A DNA stretch of 64,000 bases from JALSNL01 sp036479585 (lineage in GTDB: Bacteria > Bacteroidota > Ignavibacteria > Ignavibacteriales > Melioribacteraceae), in the NCBI GenBank assembly GCA_965224785.1, contig OZ245062.1, positions 3,100,001 through 3,164,000 of the forward strand, read 5' to 3'. Under the pieces are notes generated by a model. That model was not told where the DNA came from, did not search any database, and saw nothing but the letters and a program-made list of their open reading frames with translations. A program made the position numbers and the translations under genes. Positions 27,149 through 36,965 of the stretch are shown here, one piece after another (the stretch's first letter is position 1; the number at the start of each line of letters is the position of its first letter).

Positions 27149-27173
27149 CAGTAAATAATTTTTAACTTTTATT

Positions 27174-27212
27174 AAAAGGTGGTTTCTTTAAAAGAACCAC
27201 CTTTTTTTATTT
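27174..27212 (+). terminator. Rho-independent terminator after glnII
   Basis: AAAAGGTGGTT and AACCACCTTTT form a perfect 11-bp stem followed immediately by a T run; the classic layout at the end of the lrp-glnII pair. Confidence 0.92.
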
Positions 27213-27265
27213 TAAAGAATGTATCTTTCTAATAATTAAATTTTAAAAAATATTTAAGGATAGTT

Positions 27266-27643
27266 ATGAAAGTTGAAGTATCAAACGGTGAACTTGTTGA
27301 CAAAGTTTCTATACTTGCAATAAAATTAGAAAAAATAAAGTCGGAAGAAAAACTTAGTAATATTAGAAAAGAATACAATTTACTTCTTGAGAAAATGAAA
27401 GAACTAAATGTTTCTATTAATTCAGAAGAATACAAAGAGTTAATAGATGTTAATACAGACCTTTGGGAAATAGAAGATAAAATAAGAGTAAAAGAATTGA
27501 ACAAAAAATTTGATGATGAATTTATAAAGCTGGCACGCTCTGTTTATTTCCAAAATGATATTAGGTTTGAAATAAAAAAGAGAGTAAACCAAATTACAAA
27601 CTCTTTGTTGGAAGAAGAAAAAGAATATGTAAAGTATAAATAG
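27266..27643 (+). CDS. DUF6165-like small protein
   Basis: 125 residues, soluble, highly charged and helical. It starts MKVEVSNGELVDKVSILAIK and contains VNTDLWEIEDKIRVKE and FIKLARSVYFQNDIRFEIKK, the conserved pieces I associate with DUF6165, a small family often near surface-polysaccharide genes. Function unknown. An AAGGATAG site precedes the ATG. It is preceded by the glnII terminator and followed by a convergent terC-like gene, so it is a single-gene unit. Confidence 0.65.
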   Translation: MKVEVSNGELVDKVSILAIKLEKIKSEEKLSNIRKEYNLLLEKMKELNVSINSEEYKELIDVNTDLWEIEDKIRVKELNKKFDDEFIKLARSVYFQNDIRFEIKKRVNQITNSLLEEEKEYVKYK

Positions 27644-27774
27644 TAGAAAAGTAGATGTGTAAAATATACTAATTTACTTTACAATATAATTTTCTGATTC
27701 TAACGAAAATGATCAATTGTTGAAAGCAAAAACGCAACCATTTAAGCATAGGACAATTAAACCATTCTAAATTT

Positions 27775-28518
27775 CTACTCAACAATTGTTTTACGTAACT
27801 TAATTTTTTTCTTTGTTCTTTTTCTCATCTTCAAATTTAATAACTCAACACCCATTGAGAAAGCCATTGCAAAATAAATATAACCCTTAGGAATATGTTG
27901 CCCAAACCCTTCTCCAATAAGGGACATTCCAACTAAAATTAAAAAACTTAGAGCTAACATTTTTATTGTTGGATGATCATCAACAAACTTCCCTAAAGCT
28001 TTTGCGGAAAGCATCATAACACCAACGGCTATTACAATTGCAAGAATCATTACTTCAACATCTTTAGCTAAACCTACTGCTGTTATTACGGAATCTAAGG
28101 AAAAGACAATATCAAGTAAAGTAATTTGAACTAAAACACTTGACAAACTAGCCACAGCTTTAGTTTTTGTAGTTTCCTCTTCCCCTTCTAAGCTGTGGTG
28201 AATTTCGTGCGTACTTTTTGCTAGTAAGAATAAACCGCCAAGAATTAAAATTAAATCTCTGCCTGAAATTTCATAAGATAATATTTCAAACAAAGGTTCG
28301 GTTAAACCCATAACCCAAGTAAGAGAAAGCAATAATAAAATTCGCATTATCATTGCAAGAGCTAAACCAATTGTTCTCCCTTTTGGTCTTTGCTCTTCTG
28401 GTAACCGTCCAACCAAAATTGATATAAATATTATGTTATCTATTCCAAGTACAATTTCTAAAGATGTTAAGGTTAAAAGTGCTACCCAAGCTTCGGGATT
28501 TGCAATCCATTCAAACAT
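27775..28518 (-). CDS. TerC-family integral membrane protein
   Basis: 247 residues with about seven membrane helices. Family hallmarks are the paired acidic repeats LTSLEIVLGIDNIIFISILV near the N-terminus and LLDIVFSLDSVITAVGLAKD in the middle, whose aspartates are thought to bind metal. TerC proteins act in tellurite resistance or manganese export and in metalation of secreted enzymes; this YkoY/Alx-like form without other ter genes is more likely a metal exporter. No yybP-ykoY riboswitch structure is apparent upstream, although I could not fold the region. Confidence 0.88.
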   Translation of the reverse strand: MFEWIANPEAWVALLTLTSLEIVLGIDNIIFISILVGRLPEEQRPKGRTIGLALAMIMRILLLLSLTWVMGLTEPLFEILSYEISGRDLILILGGLFLLAKSTHEIHHSLEGEEETTKTKAVASLSSVLVQITLLDIVFSLDSVITAVGLAKDVEVMILAIVIAVGVMMLSAKALGKFVDDHPTIKMLALSFLILVGMSLIGEGFGQHIPKGYIYFAMAFSMGVELLNLKMRKRTKKKIKLRKTIVE

Positions 28519-28633
28519 AAGTTTTCCTAATGATAAGTTGATACAAAAATGAAATTAAAATACGAAATTAGGAATTAATCATTTAAGTGTTTTTATATTA
28601 AAGAATTGGTTATAAGAAGCCTTTGCATAGTAT

Positions 28634-28716
28634 GTCATTCTGGTTTCCAGTTCTTTTGGAATACCGGAATCTCGTAAAGTTTAGGAGATTCATGTACAAA
28701 AAACAACCAGAATGAC
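28634..28716. repeat. GTCAT...ATGAC-ended inverted-repeat element, copy 1
   Basis: GTCATTCTGGTT and AACCAGAATGAC are perfect 12-bp terminal arms 59 bp apart. Internal words (CCGGAATCTC, GGAGATTC) are shared with the element at 39684-39785. It lies in the 340-bp gap between terC and trkA, which shows no other feature. Confidence 0.75.
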
Positions 28717-28862
28717 AGCTTTAAATATATTTATTTTGGAGATAAGTCTCTAATAATAGAATGAATTCAAAAGTACTGTTATTTGAGAAAACCAAATAAA
28801 AAATCATTGAATTTATTATTATTGTAGTTGTTGAATTCTACAATAAACTAAGAAAAGTTTTT

Positions 28863-30203
28863 ATGAATATAATAATTGCCGGAGCCGGAGAAGTTGGTTA
28901 TCATTTAGCAAAACAATTATCTCACGATAATCACGATATAATTGTTGTGGATATTGATGCTGAAAGTTTAGAGCGTGTGGACTCTGTAATGGATGTGTTA
29001 ACAGTTACCGGATCTTCAACATCTTTACAAACACTAAAAAAAGCAAAGGTTGAAAAAACTGATTTGGTAATTGCTGTTACTTCATCGGAAGCTGTAAATA
29101 TTAGCACAGTAATTTTAGCAAAAAAGTTAGGTGCAAAAAAAGCAGTAGCTCGTGTGCAAAATGCCGAATATATTACTGAGGAAAATAGGGAATTATTTAA
29201 AACTTTAGGAATTGACTATCTTATTTATCCAGAAGAATTAGCTGCTCAAGAATTAGTAAAACTTATTAAGAGGGCTGCAGCTACTGATATTATTGACTTT
29301 GAAGAAGGTAAGCTATCCTTAATAGGATTAAAGCTTGAAGCAAACTTACCAGTAATTAGAAAAACTATTCAACAAATTGCTCAAGAAAGTGATCACATAA
29401 CATTTAGAATTGCTGCAATTCATCGAGGAATTAGAACCATTATTCCTAAAGGTAATGACTTGCTTTTACCTAACGATCAAATTTTTGTTATTACAACTCC
29501 TGAAGGAATTGAAGAAATAATAAAAGTAATAGGTAAAGATCAGACAAAGATGGAAGATATTATGTTTCTCGGTGGTGGAAAAATTGGAAGAATTGCTGCT
29601 AAAATGTTGGAGCATGAAATAAATATTAAGTTGTTAGATTCCAACAAAGATAAAGCTTTTGAACTTGCCGACTATCTTGAAAAAACATTAGTAATTCAAG
29701 GAGATGGAAGAGACCTTGACCTTCTTGCTCAAGAAGGTATTGTAGATATGGATGGTTTTATTGCTGTAACAAATGATGCTGAAACAAATATCATTACTTG
29801 CTTAATGGCTAAACATCTTGGCGTTAGCAAAACAATTGCCTTGGTTGATAATGTTGACTACTTAGCATTAACTCAAACCATAGGCTTAGATTCGTTAATT
29901 AATAAAAAATTGATTGCAGCAAATAACATTTCTAAATTTGTAAGAAAAGGAAATGTACTTTCAACTGTAAGTTTGCTTGGTATAGATGCAGAAGTATTTG
30001 AGTATGTTGCACAACCAAATTCTGATATTACAAAAAAACTAGTCAAAGATTTAAAATTTCCGCAGAATGCAATTATTGGTGGTTACATTAGAAATGATGA
30101 AGGCTATATTACTGTTGGTGATACACAGATACAAGCTAATGATAAAGTTGTTGTTTTTACATTACCCGGAACCGTTTACCACGTAGATAAATTCTTTAAC
30201 TAA
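28863..30203 (+). CDS. trkA: Trk potassium uptake protein TrkA
   Basis: 446 residues with the duplicated RCK layout of TrkA. Each half has a TrkA_N Rossmann fold (MNIIIAGAGEVGYHLAKQLS at the start; IMFLGGGKIGRIAAKMLEHE at about residue 233) and a TrkA_C domain (the second ends GDTQIQANDKVVVFTLPG). TrkA binds NAD(H)/ATP on the cytoplasmic face and gates TrkH. The trkH gene begins one base after its stop, so the two are an operon. Confidence 0.96.
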   Translation: MNIIIAGAGEVGYHLAKQLSHDNHDIIVVDIDAESLERVDSVMDVLTVTGSSTSLQTLKKAKVEKTDLVIAVTSSEAVNISTVILAKKLGAKKAVARVQNAEYITEENRELFKTLGIDYLIYPEELAAQELVKLIKRAAATDIIDFEEGKLSLIGLKLEANLPVIRKTIQQIAQESDHITFRIAAIHRGIRTIIPKGNDLLLPNDQIFVITTPEGIEEIIKVIGKDQTKMEDIMFLGGGKIGRIAAKMLEHEINIKLLDSNKDKAFELADYLEKTLVIQGDGRDLDLLAQEGIVDMDGFIAVTNDAETNIITCLMAKHLGVSKTIALVDNVDYLALTQTIGLDSLINKKLIAANNISKFVRKGNVLSTVSLLGIDAEVFEYVAQPNSDITKKLVKDLKFPQNAIIGGYIRNDEGYITVGDTQIQANDKVVVFTLPGTVYHVDKFFN

Positions 30204-30204
30204 T

Positions 30205-31653
30205 ATGATAAAAAAGAATGCAATTTTAAATTTTGTTGGTTTTACTCTTATCATAGAAGGAATTTTTATGCTTCTGGGCATTCCTTTTTCTCTATATTAT
30301 AATGATAACGATATTGCTGTTTTGCTTGGCTCAGGTATTGCAACTTCTCTAATTGGGTTAGCATTATACCTAAGCACAAAAAATAAAGATAGAGAATTGG
30401 GTAAACGAGAAGGCTACATTATTGTTTCTATTTCTTGGATTGTAATGTCTTTCTTCGGTGCTATCCCTTTTTATATACACGGTTCAATTCCCAGCTTTAC
30501 AGATGCTTTTTTTGAAGCTATGTCTGGCTTTACAACAACGGGTGCTTCAATCCTTAATAATATAGAGGCTTTGCCGCACGGCTTGCTTTTTTGGCGGAGT
30601 GTTACTCAATGGATTGGTGGTATGGGAATGATCGTTTTATCACTGGCAATACTACCAATATTAGGGATTGGCGGTATGCAGTTATTTGTTGCAGAAGTTC
30701 CAGGCCCAACTAAAGACAAGCTGCATCCTAGAGTTAGAGAAACTGCAATGAGACTTTGGGGAATTTATGTGCTATTCACTTTGGCAGAAACTTTACTACT
30801 ACTTTTTGGTGGAATGAATTTATTTGATGCACTTAATCACTCTCTTACCACAATGGCAACCGGAGGATTTTCGACAAAGAATACTAGTATTGCACATTTT
30901 CAATCGCCCTATATTCATTATGTTATTATATTTTTTATGTTTGTTGCTGGTACTAATTTTACTTTGCTATATTACATGCTACACGGTAAGTTTACCAATA
31001 TTAAAAAGAATGAAGAGTTCAAATTTTATTCTACAGTAGTAATTTTTTGGACTGTAGTTGTTGCAGTTACCTTATTCTTTTCAAATTATGGAAGTGCCGA
31101 AACTTCGTTTAGAGATTCACTTTTTCAAGTTGTTTCTTTAATTACAACTACTGGTTTTGTTACTGCCGATTATGAGGTTTGGGGAACTTTTATTGCTCTT
31201 GTTTTCTTTTTACTTTTATTTAGTGGAGGGTCAGCTGGCTCAACTGGTGGCGGAATTAAAATAGTTAGACATTTATTGTTAGTAAAAAATAGTTTATTGG
31301 AATTAAGACGATTGATTCATCCCCGAGCAATAATTCCAGTAAGGTATAATGGGCATAGTGTCTCACAAGATATTATTTCAAACATATTAGCTTTCTTTTT
31401 ATTTTATATGTTTATTTTTGTTGGTGGCTCAATTGTAATGTCCTTGATGGGTTTAGATTTTCTTACTGCCATTGGTGCAGTTGCAACATCATTAGGTAAT
31501 GTTGGCCCTGCCTTAGGTGGTGTTGGTCCAACTGATAACTTTGCAAATACTCCGGATTTAGGCAAGTGGTTTTTATCATTCTTAATGTTGCTTGGTAGGT
31601 TAGAGTTGTTTACAATATTAGTAATTTTTTCTCCAGCATTTTGGAAAAGTTAG
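30205..31653 (+). CDS. trkH: Trk potassium transporter membrane subunit TrkH
   Basis: 482 residues with four M1-P-M2 repeats. Selectivity-filter-like segments can be seen as SGFTTTGASIL, TTMATGGFSTKNTS, TTTGFVTAD and SLGNVGPALGG, each with the conserved glycine. Also typical is FWRSVTQWIGGMGMIVLSLA. It takes up potassium using the sodium or proton gradient under TrkA control. It follows trkA with one base between them; the signal-peptide protein that follows starts 23 bp later. Confidence 0.96.
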   Translation: MIKKNAILNFVGFTLIIEGIFMLLGIPFSLYYNDNDIAVLLGSGIATSLIGLALYLSTKNKDRELGKREGYIIVSISWIVMSFFGAIPFYIHGSIPSFTDAFFEAMSGFTTTGASILNNIEALPHGLLFWRSVTQWIGGMGMIVLSLAILPILGIGGMQLFVAEVPGPTKDKLHPRVRETAMRLWGIYVLFTLAETLLLLFGGMNLFDALNHSLTTMATGGFSTKNTSIAHFQSPYIHYVIIFFMFVAGTNFTLLYYMLHGKFTNIKKNEEFKFYSTVVIFWTVVVAVTLFFSNYGSAETSFRDSLFQVVSLITTTGFVTADYEVWGTFIALVFFLLLFSGGSAGSTGGGIKIVRHLLLVKNSLLELRRLIHPRAIIPVRYNGHSVSQDIISNILAFFLFYMFIFVGGSIVMSLMGLDFLTAIGAVATSLGNVGPALGGVGPTDNFANTPDLGKWFLSFLMLLGRLELFTILVIFSPAFWKS

Positions 31654-31676
31654 ATTCTCATTTTAACGGTTAATAA

Positions 31677-32456
31677 ATGAAAAAATATATCGCCTCTCTC
31701 TTATTTTTATTAATAAGTGTTTCATCGCTTTATTCTCAAGAAGTTTTCTTTTGTGAAAGCTATATGGAAGATGGTACTCCAGTTGGACCTACTAATCAGC
31801 TTAGTATAAAACCTTGGGGAACTGCCATTTACATTTTGTTGGACAACAATAAAAAAACCTTTAACGAACCAATGTTAAATGTTTTTATTGATAAAAAGAA
31901 TGGAGAGAAGTATTCTCCTTTTGAAAGTAAATCTATTGAAATAGATCCAAAAAAAAAATGGGCTGTAACTAATTTTGAATTTAAGGAAGCTGGAACTTAC
32001 CAAATATATTTCTTGAATGCTTCACAGAAAAAAATTGCAGTAAATATGTTAAAGGTAAGTTTTGCAGAAGGAGTAATTGCTGGGTCAAATCCAAATCCGA
32101 CTATTACTTATAGTGAAGGAAGTGTGGAAATGTTATTTTGTCAAATGGTTATTGATGACAAACCTATAAACCCATTTGATAATCTTTCAATTTCGCGAAC
32201 TGGAGGAAGAGCAATAATTTTTCTTAATAATTCAATTCCATTTTCTACTGAACTACTTACTTTGCAAATTTGGAAAAGAACAGCAATGAGTCCTGACTAT
32301 GGAGAGTTGGTTACAAAAAAAAGATATGAACTTCTACCTGAGTGGAATGAAACATTTATTAAATATAGGTTTGATCAACCAGGCGAATATAAATTTGACA
32401 TTTTTGATAAGAGTGATAATTTAATTTCTTCAAATACAATAGTTGTAACAAATTAA
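31677..32456 (+). CDS. Secreted protein with two internal repeats, function unknown
   Basis: 259 residues. Signal peptide about 1-21 (ending SLYSQ). The mature part is two copies of a domain of about 105 residues: EVFFCESYMEDGTPVGPTNQ onward and EMLFCQMVIDDKPINPFDNL onward, each with a single Cys in the same place, a TAIYILLDN / RAIIFLNNS strand and a closing GTYQIYFLN / GEYKFDIFD strand, suggesting Ig-like beta sandwiches in the periplasm. No family recognised. It follows trkH by 23 bp and may be cotranscribed. Confidence 0.7.
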   Translation: MKKYIASLLFLLISVSSLYSQEVFFCESYMEDGTPVGPTNQLSIKPWGTAIYILLDNNKKTFNEPMLNVFIDKKNGEKYSPFESKSIEIDPKKKWAVTNFEFKEAGTYQIYFLNASQKKIAVNMLKVSFAEGVIAGSNPNPTITYSEGSVEMLFCQMVIDDKPINPFDNLSISRTGGRAIIFLNNSIPFSTELLTLQIWKRTAMSPDYGELVTKKRYELLPEWNETFIKYRFDQPGEYKFDIFDKSDNLISSNTIVVTN

Positions 32457-32472
32457 AAATTATTTTGCGTAT

Positions 32473-32491
32473 CACAGATTAGTAATCTGTG
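32473..32491. repeat. Single arm of the two-hairpin dispersed repeat
   Basis: CACAGATTAGTAATCTGTG is a near-perfect match to the first arm at 4521. About 25 bp downstream a degenerate second arm (ACTACTAATCTGCAATAC) can be seen. It lies in the 120-bp gap before rmlA. Confidence 0.7.
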
Positions 32492-32577
32492 CATTGTTGT
32501 AGAGGGCAGAAAACGCAAACTACTAATCTGCAATACAAAGTTCAAAATATAGGACTAAAATTAATTTTAGGATTTTT

Positions 32578-33441
32578 ATGAAAGGAATAATACTAGCTGG
32601 TGGTGCCGGAACTCGCTTGTACCCAATAACCAAAGTGTATAGCAAGCAGTTAGCTTTACTTTATGATAAGCCATTAATTTACTATCCACTTTCTATTTTA
32701 ATGTTGGGTGGAATAAAAAATATTCTAATTATTTCAGATGCTCAAACAATCCCACTCTACAAAAAGTTATTTGAAGACGGAAGTAGCCTCGGACTAAACA
32801 TTCAATATGCAGTTCAAGATACTCCAAATGGAATTGCTGAATCTTTTATTTTAGGTAAAGATTTTATTGGTAACGATAGTGTTACGTTGGTGCTTGGTGA
32901 TAATATATTTTATGGTAAATTAGATTATCTTTATACAGCTCTAGAGAATCATTCAGTTGGTGGAACTATTTTTGCATACAAAGTAAAAGACCCTGAACGC
33001 TATGGTATTGTTGAGTTTGATGAATCCGGTAAAGTTCTATCAATTGAAGAAAAGCCTGAAAACCCAAAATCTGATTATGCAATTCCCGGATTATATGTCT
33101 TTGATAATAAAGTAATTGAGATTTCAGAAAATCTAAAACCCTCAGAAAGAGGCGAACTTGAAATTACAGAGGTCAATCAAGTTTACCAAAACAATAATGA
33201 ATTACAGGTAACAAAAATAGGCAGAGGTGTTGCTTGGCTTGATACTGGTACTCCTGAAGCACTTTTACAAGCAGCTAACTTTTTTGGAGTAATTGAAGAT
33301 AGACAAGGATTTAAAGTTGCTTGCATTGAAGAGATTGCTTATCTAAAAGAGTTTATTACAAAAGAACAATTTGAAAATTTAGTTTCATCAATTCCAAATT
33401 CTAGTTACAAAGATTATCTTCAGAAAGTGTTAGATGATTAG
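32578..33441 (+). CDS. rmlA: Glucose-1-phosphate thymidylyltransferase
   Basis: 287 residues, normal for RmlA/RfbA. The nucleotidyltransferase signature MKGIILAGGAGTRLYPITKV opens the protein, followed by SKQLALLYDKPLIYYPLSIL and VLGDNIFYG; IPGLYVFDNKVIEISENLKP and GRGVAWLDTGTPEALLQA are also typical. It makes dTDP-glucose for rhamnose or other deoxysugars of surface glycans. No rmlB, rmlC or rmlD is adjacent. An AGGA site lies 6 bp before the ATG. Confidence 0.95.
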   Translation: MKGIILAGGAGTRLYPITKVYSKQLALLYDKPLIYYPLSILMLGGIKNILIISDAQTIPLYKKLFEDGSSLGLNIQYAVQDTPNGIAESFILGKDFIGNDSVTLVLGDNIFYGKLDYLYTALENHSVGGTIFAYKVKDPERYGIVEFDESGKVLSIEEKPENPKSDYAIPGLYVFDNKVIEISENLKPSERGELEITEVNQVYQNNNELQVTKIGRGVAWLDTGTPEALLQAANFFGVIEDRQGFKVACIEEIAYLKEFITKEQFENLVSSIPNSSYKDYLQKVLDD

Positions 33442-33473
33442 TTTTTTACTCAATTCCTTTTCCTTCTCTAACT

Positions 33474-35060
33474 ATGAACATTAAAAATCATTCAACTGAC
33501 TTTTTAATTATCGGAAGTGGTTTAGCTGGTTTGTATGCCGCTTACTATGCTTCCCAATTTGGGAAAGTAGCATTAGTTACAAAAGCAAAGCTGGAAGAAA
33601 GTAATTCTTATTGGGCTCAAGGAGGAATAGCAGCAGCAATAGCTATCGATGATTCTACTGAATTTCATTTTGATGATACACTCATTGCAGGAAGAGATTT
33701 ATGTGATAAAAAAACTGTGAAAGTATTAGTTGAAGAAGGTAAGCTACGAGTTGAAGAGTTGATTAAATTAGGTGTTCCTTTCGACAAAGAAAAAGGAAAG
33801 CTAATTCTTGGAATGGAAGGCGGACACAGTAAGAGACGAATTCTTCATTCTGGTGGGGACTCAACTGGAGCAGAAGTTGTAGAGCATTTTACAAAACTTG
33901 TTAAGCAAAATAAAAACATTTCTATTTTTACTAACACTTTTATTTATCAACTTTTAACTAACGATTCATCTTGTAGTGGTAGTGTTGGATATAATTGGGA
34001 GACTAAAGAACAAATTGTGTTTTCTTCTCCATCCACCATTCTTGCAGCTGGTGGTGCCTCTGGAATTTACTCACGTTCAACAAATCCTTTTACTTCATCG
34101 GGTGATGGAATTGGTTTAGCATATTCTGCCGGAGCTGAAATTAGAGATATGGAATTTTTACAATTTCATCCGACATCTTTTTATACAAAAGAAGGTGATA
34201 CTTTTTTAATAACAGAGGCTGTCCGTGGCGAAGGTGCATATCTACTAAACATAGATGGTAAAAGATTTATGTTAGATGTTCATCCCAAAGCAGAACTGGC
34301 TCCGCGTGATGTTGTAAGCCGAGCAATTTATAACGAGCTAAAAAAAGATAATGCAGAAAATGTTTATTTAGACTTATCTCATCTTAATGCTAAGAAAATA
34401 AAAGAAAAATTTAATGGTATTTATCAAGCTGTACTTAGTTACGGATTAGATATTACTAAAGATTTAATTCCTGTTGCTCCCGCTGCACACTATATGATTG
34501 GCGGAGTTAATACCGATTTAAATGGTCGAACAAATACAAAAGGATTATTTGCTTGTGGCGAAGTAACTTCCACTGGAGTTCACGGAGCTAACAGATTAGC
34601 AAGTAACTCTCTTTTAGAATGTTTAGTTTTTGCAAAAAGATGTGTTGATAAATCTTTGAGTACTAGTAAAGTTAATGCTAAAGAAAATCCAATTGGAAAA
34701 ATTCATAAGTTTGAAATTAATAATATGATTGCTGATAATTATTTAATTGAAAAAAATAATATTGCTAAAATATTAAATGGGAAACTTGGAATTGTAAGAA
34801 CAGAAAAAAACGTTAAAGAAGCATTAGAGGAAATTCAAAATATAAGGACTAATTATTCTTTTGATGAAAATGAATATTATTCTATCATGTTAAATAATCT
34901 TTTTGAAATTTCTTTAATGATTGCCAAAGCTGCAATGTTAAGAAAAGAAAGTCGTGGGACTCATCAAAGTTTAGAATATACAATAGAAGAAGATAGTTTT
35001 CTTGGACATTTTTGTTTTATAAAAGATGGAAATGCAAAATTTGAAAAATTAGGGAATTAG
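33474..35060 (+). CDS. nadB: L-aspartate oxidase
   Basis: 528 residues. FAD-binding GSGLAGLYAAYYASQFG at the N-terminus, then SNSYWAQGGIAAA, HSGGDSTGAEVVEH, the active-site region FLQFHPTSFY, and TGVHGANRLASNSLLECLVF. It oxidises L-aspartate to iminoaspartate, the first step of de novo NAD synthesis. It heads the nadB-nadC-nadA operon; the next start is 2 bp after its stop. Confidence 0.96.
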   Translation: MNIKNHSTDFLIIGSGLAGLYAAYYASQFGKVALVTKAKLEESNSYWAQGGIAAAIAIDDSTEFHFDDTLIAGRDLCDKKTVKVLVEEGKLRVEELIKLGVPFDKEKGKLILGMEGGHSKRRILHSGGDSTGAEVVEHFTKLVKQNKNISIFTNTFIYQLLTNDSSCSGSVGYNWETKEQIVFSSPSTILAAGGASGIYSRSTNPFTSSGDGIGLAYSAGAEIRDMEFLQFHPTSFYTKEGDTFLITEAVRGEGAYLLNIDGKRFMLDVHPKAELAPRDVVSRAIYNELKKDNAENVYLDLSHLNAKKIKEKFNGIYQAVLSYGLDITKDLIPVAPAAHYMIGGVNTDLNGRTNTKGLFACGEVTSTGVHGANRLASNSLLECLVFAKRCVDKSLSTSKVNAKENPIGKIHKFEINNMIADNYLIEKNNIAKILNGKLGIVRTEKNVKEALEEIQNIRTNYSFDENEYYSIMLNNLFEISLMIAKAAMLRKESRGTHQSLEYTIEEDSFLGHFCFIKDGNAKFEKLGN

Positions 35061-35062
35061 AA

Positions 35063-35908
35063 ATGAATATTGAACAAAATTATTTAGATAATATTGATGT
35101 ACTAATCAAACTTGCATTTGAGGAAGACATTGCCAATGGAGATGTAACTACAAACTCATTGATTGAATCTGATAAAGTTTGTTCAGGATTTTTTATGACA
35201 AAGGAAGAAGGAATTGTTTCTGGATTAGAAGTTGCAAAGTTGGTCTTTGAAAAATTAGATGATAAATTTATTTGGAATCCTATAATAAAGGATGGAGAAA
35301 GAGTTAGTAACAAAACAGTGATTGTAAAGTTCAAAGGTTCACACAGAGCTTTACTAACTGGTGAACGAACTGCACTTAATTTTATTCAAAGAATGTCAGG
35401 GATTTCCACAAAGACAAATCTATATGTAAATGAAGTTAAAGATTACAAAACTGAAATATTGGATACTCGGAAAACACTCCCTGGTTTTAGGCTGTTAGAT
35501 AAATACGCAGTAAAAATGGGCGGCGGAACGAATCACCGATTTGGATTGTATGACTTAGTGATGATTAAAGATAATCACATAACCGTTGCCGGAAGTATTA
35601 CAAAAGCTGTTGAAAGAATTAGAAACAAAAATATCGACAATCTAAAAATAGAAGTAGAAACAAAAAATATTGAAGAAGTAAAGGAAGCCCTGGATTGTAA
35701 AGTAGATATAATTATGTTGGATAATATGAGTACAAGTGAAATGGAATTAGCTGTTAAAATTATAGATGGGCAAGCGACTTCAGAAGCTTCTGGAAATATG
35801 GTGCTTGAAAGATTAAAAGAAGTTGCAGCAGCCGGCGTAGATTTTATTTCGGTCGGTGCATTAACTCACTCAGTAAAAGGTTTAGATATTAGTATGTACA
35901 CTAAATAA
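35063..35908 (+). CDS. nadC: Nicotinate-nucleotide pyrophosphorylase (quinolinate phosphoribosyltransferase)
   Basis: 281 residues, the standard length. Motifs include EDIANGDVTTNSL, the catalytic-site sequences RTALNFIQRMSGIST, LDTRKTLPGFRLLDKYAVKM with the conserved GGGTNHR, and MIKDNHI; the end has ISVGALTHSVKGLDISM. It converts quinolinate and PRPP to nicotinate mononucleotide. An AGGG site lies in the end of nadB. Confidence 0.96.
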   Translation: MNIEQNYLDNIDVLIKLAFEEDIANGDVTTNSLIESDKVCSGFFMTKEEGIVSGLEVAKLVFEKLDDKFIWNPIIKDGERVSNKTVIVKFKGSHRALLTGERTALNFIQRMSGISTKTNLYVNEVKDYKTEILDTRKTLPGFRLLDKYAVKMGGGTNHRFGLYDLVMIKDNHITVAGSITKAVERIRNKNIDNLKIEVETKNIEEVKEALDCKVDIIMLDNMSTSEMELAVKIIDGQATSEASGNMVLERLKEVAAAGVDFISVGALTHSVKGLDISMYTK

Positions 35909-35946
35909 AATTTTAAGAGAATAGTATGAAAATCAAGAAGGATAAA

Positions 35947-36888
35947 ATGGAAAACAAAACTCACCTTATAGCAGAAATAAATAAACTTAAAAAAGAAAAA
36001 AATGCAGTAATTCTTGCTCACAATTATCAAATTGCAGATGTGCAAGATGTTGCAGATTATGTTGGAGATTCACTCGGACTTTCTCAAATTGCTGGAAGGG
36101 TTGATGAGGATATAATTGTTTTTTGTGGAGTTCACTTTATGGCGGAAACTGCTTCTATTATTGCTCCAAACAAAACTGTGTTAATTCCAGATTTGGAAGC
36201 TGGATGTTCCTTAGCTTCAAGTATTACTGCAAATCAATTGAGAGAATGGAAGAAAGAAAACCCAGATGCTGTAGTGGTTTCTTATGTAAATACTACTGCT
36301 GAAGTTAAATCTGAAACTGATTATTGTGTAACTTCTTCAAACGCTCTTCAAGTTGTAAATGCCATTCCAAAGGATAAAAAAATATTGTTCTTACCAGATA
36401 AATTTCTTGGAAGTTATGTTCAAGCTGTGTCCGGTCGTAAAATGGAAATTTGGGATGGAGCTTGCCATGTTCATGAAAAGATTGGTAACATTGAGTTTGA
36501 TGAGATTGCTAAAAAACATCCACAAGCTGAGTTTCTAGTTCATCCGGAATGTGGTTGTTCAACTTCATGTCTTCTTAGATCTTTGGAGCAACCAGAATCG
36601 AACATAAATGTTTTTTCTACTGGTGGAATGATTGAGTATGTGAAGAATTCTAAAGCTGATGAATTTGTAATTGCAACAGAAGTTGGTATTATTCATCAAA
36701 TGGAGCAAGCTAGTCCTAACAAAAAATATTACCCAATAAGTGAAGACTCTGTTTGCGAATATATGAAAATGATTACTTTAGAAAATTTACGAGATGCTCT
36801 AAAGTTCAATAGGCACGAAGTTAAAGTACCCAAAGACTTGGCAGAAAAAGCTTGGCTTCCTATTCAACGGATGTTGGAGATATCATAA
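35947..36888 (+). CDS. nadA: Quinolinate synthase A
   Basis: 313 residues from ATG 35947. This start has a GAAGGATAAA ribosome-binding site; a further ATG at 35926 would add seven lysine-rich residues and has a poorer site. Recognisable parts are NAVILAHNYQIADVQDVADY, GDSLGLSQIAG, CGVHFMAETASIIAPNKTVL, the HPECGCSTSC stretch, and STGGMIEYVKNS. Three conserved cysteines in the FCGVHF, AGCSL and ECGC segments should hold the 4Fe-4S cluster. It condenses iminoaspartate with dihydroxyacetone phosphate. Confidence 0.95.
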   Translation: MENKTHLIAEINKLKKEKNAVILAHNYQIADVQDVADYVGDSLGLSQIAGRVDEDIIVFCGVHFMAETASIIAPNKTVLIPDLEAGCSLASSITANQLREWKKENPDAVVVSYVNTTAEVKSETDYCVTSSNALQVVNAIPKDKKILFLPDKFLGSYVQAVSGRKMEIWDGACHVHEKIGNIEFDEIAKKHPQAEFLVHPECGCSTSCLLRSLEQPESNINVFSTGGMIEYVKNSKADEFVIATEVGIIHQMEQASPNKKYYPISEDSVCEYMKMITLENLRDALKFNRHEVKVPKDLAEKAWLPIQRMLEIS

Positions 36889-36965
36889 TTCCTTTTATTT
36901 TTATGATATAACCTCTTCAGTATAATATACTATCGTTAAAGAATTTTTTCTTAAAAGTGACAAAG

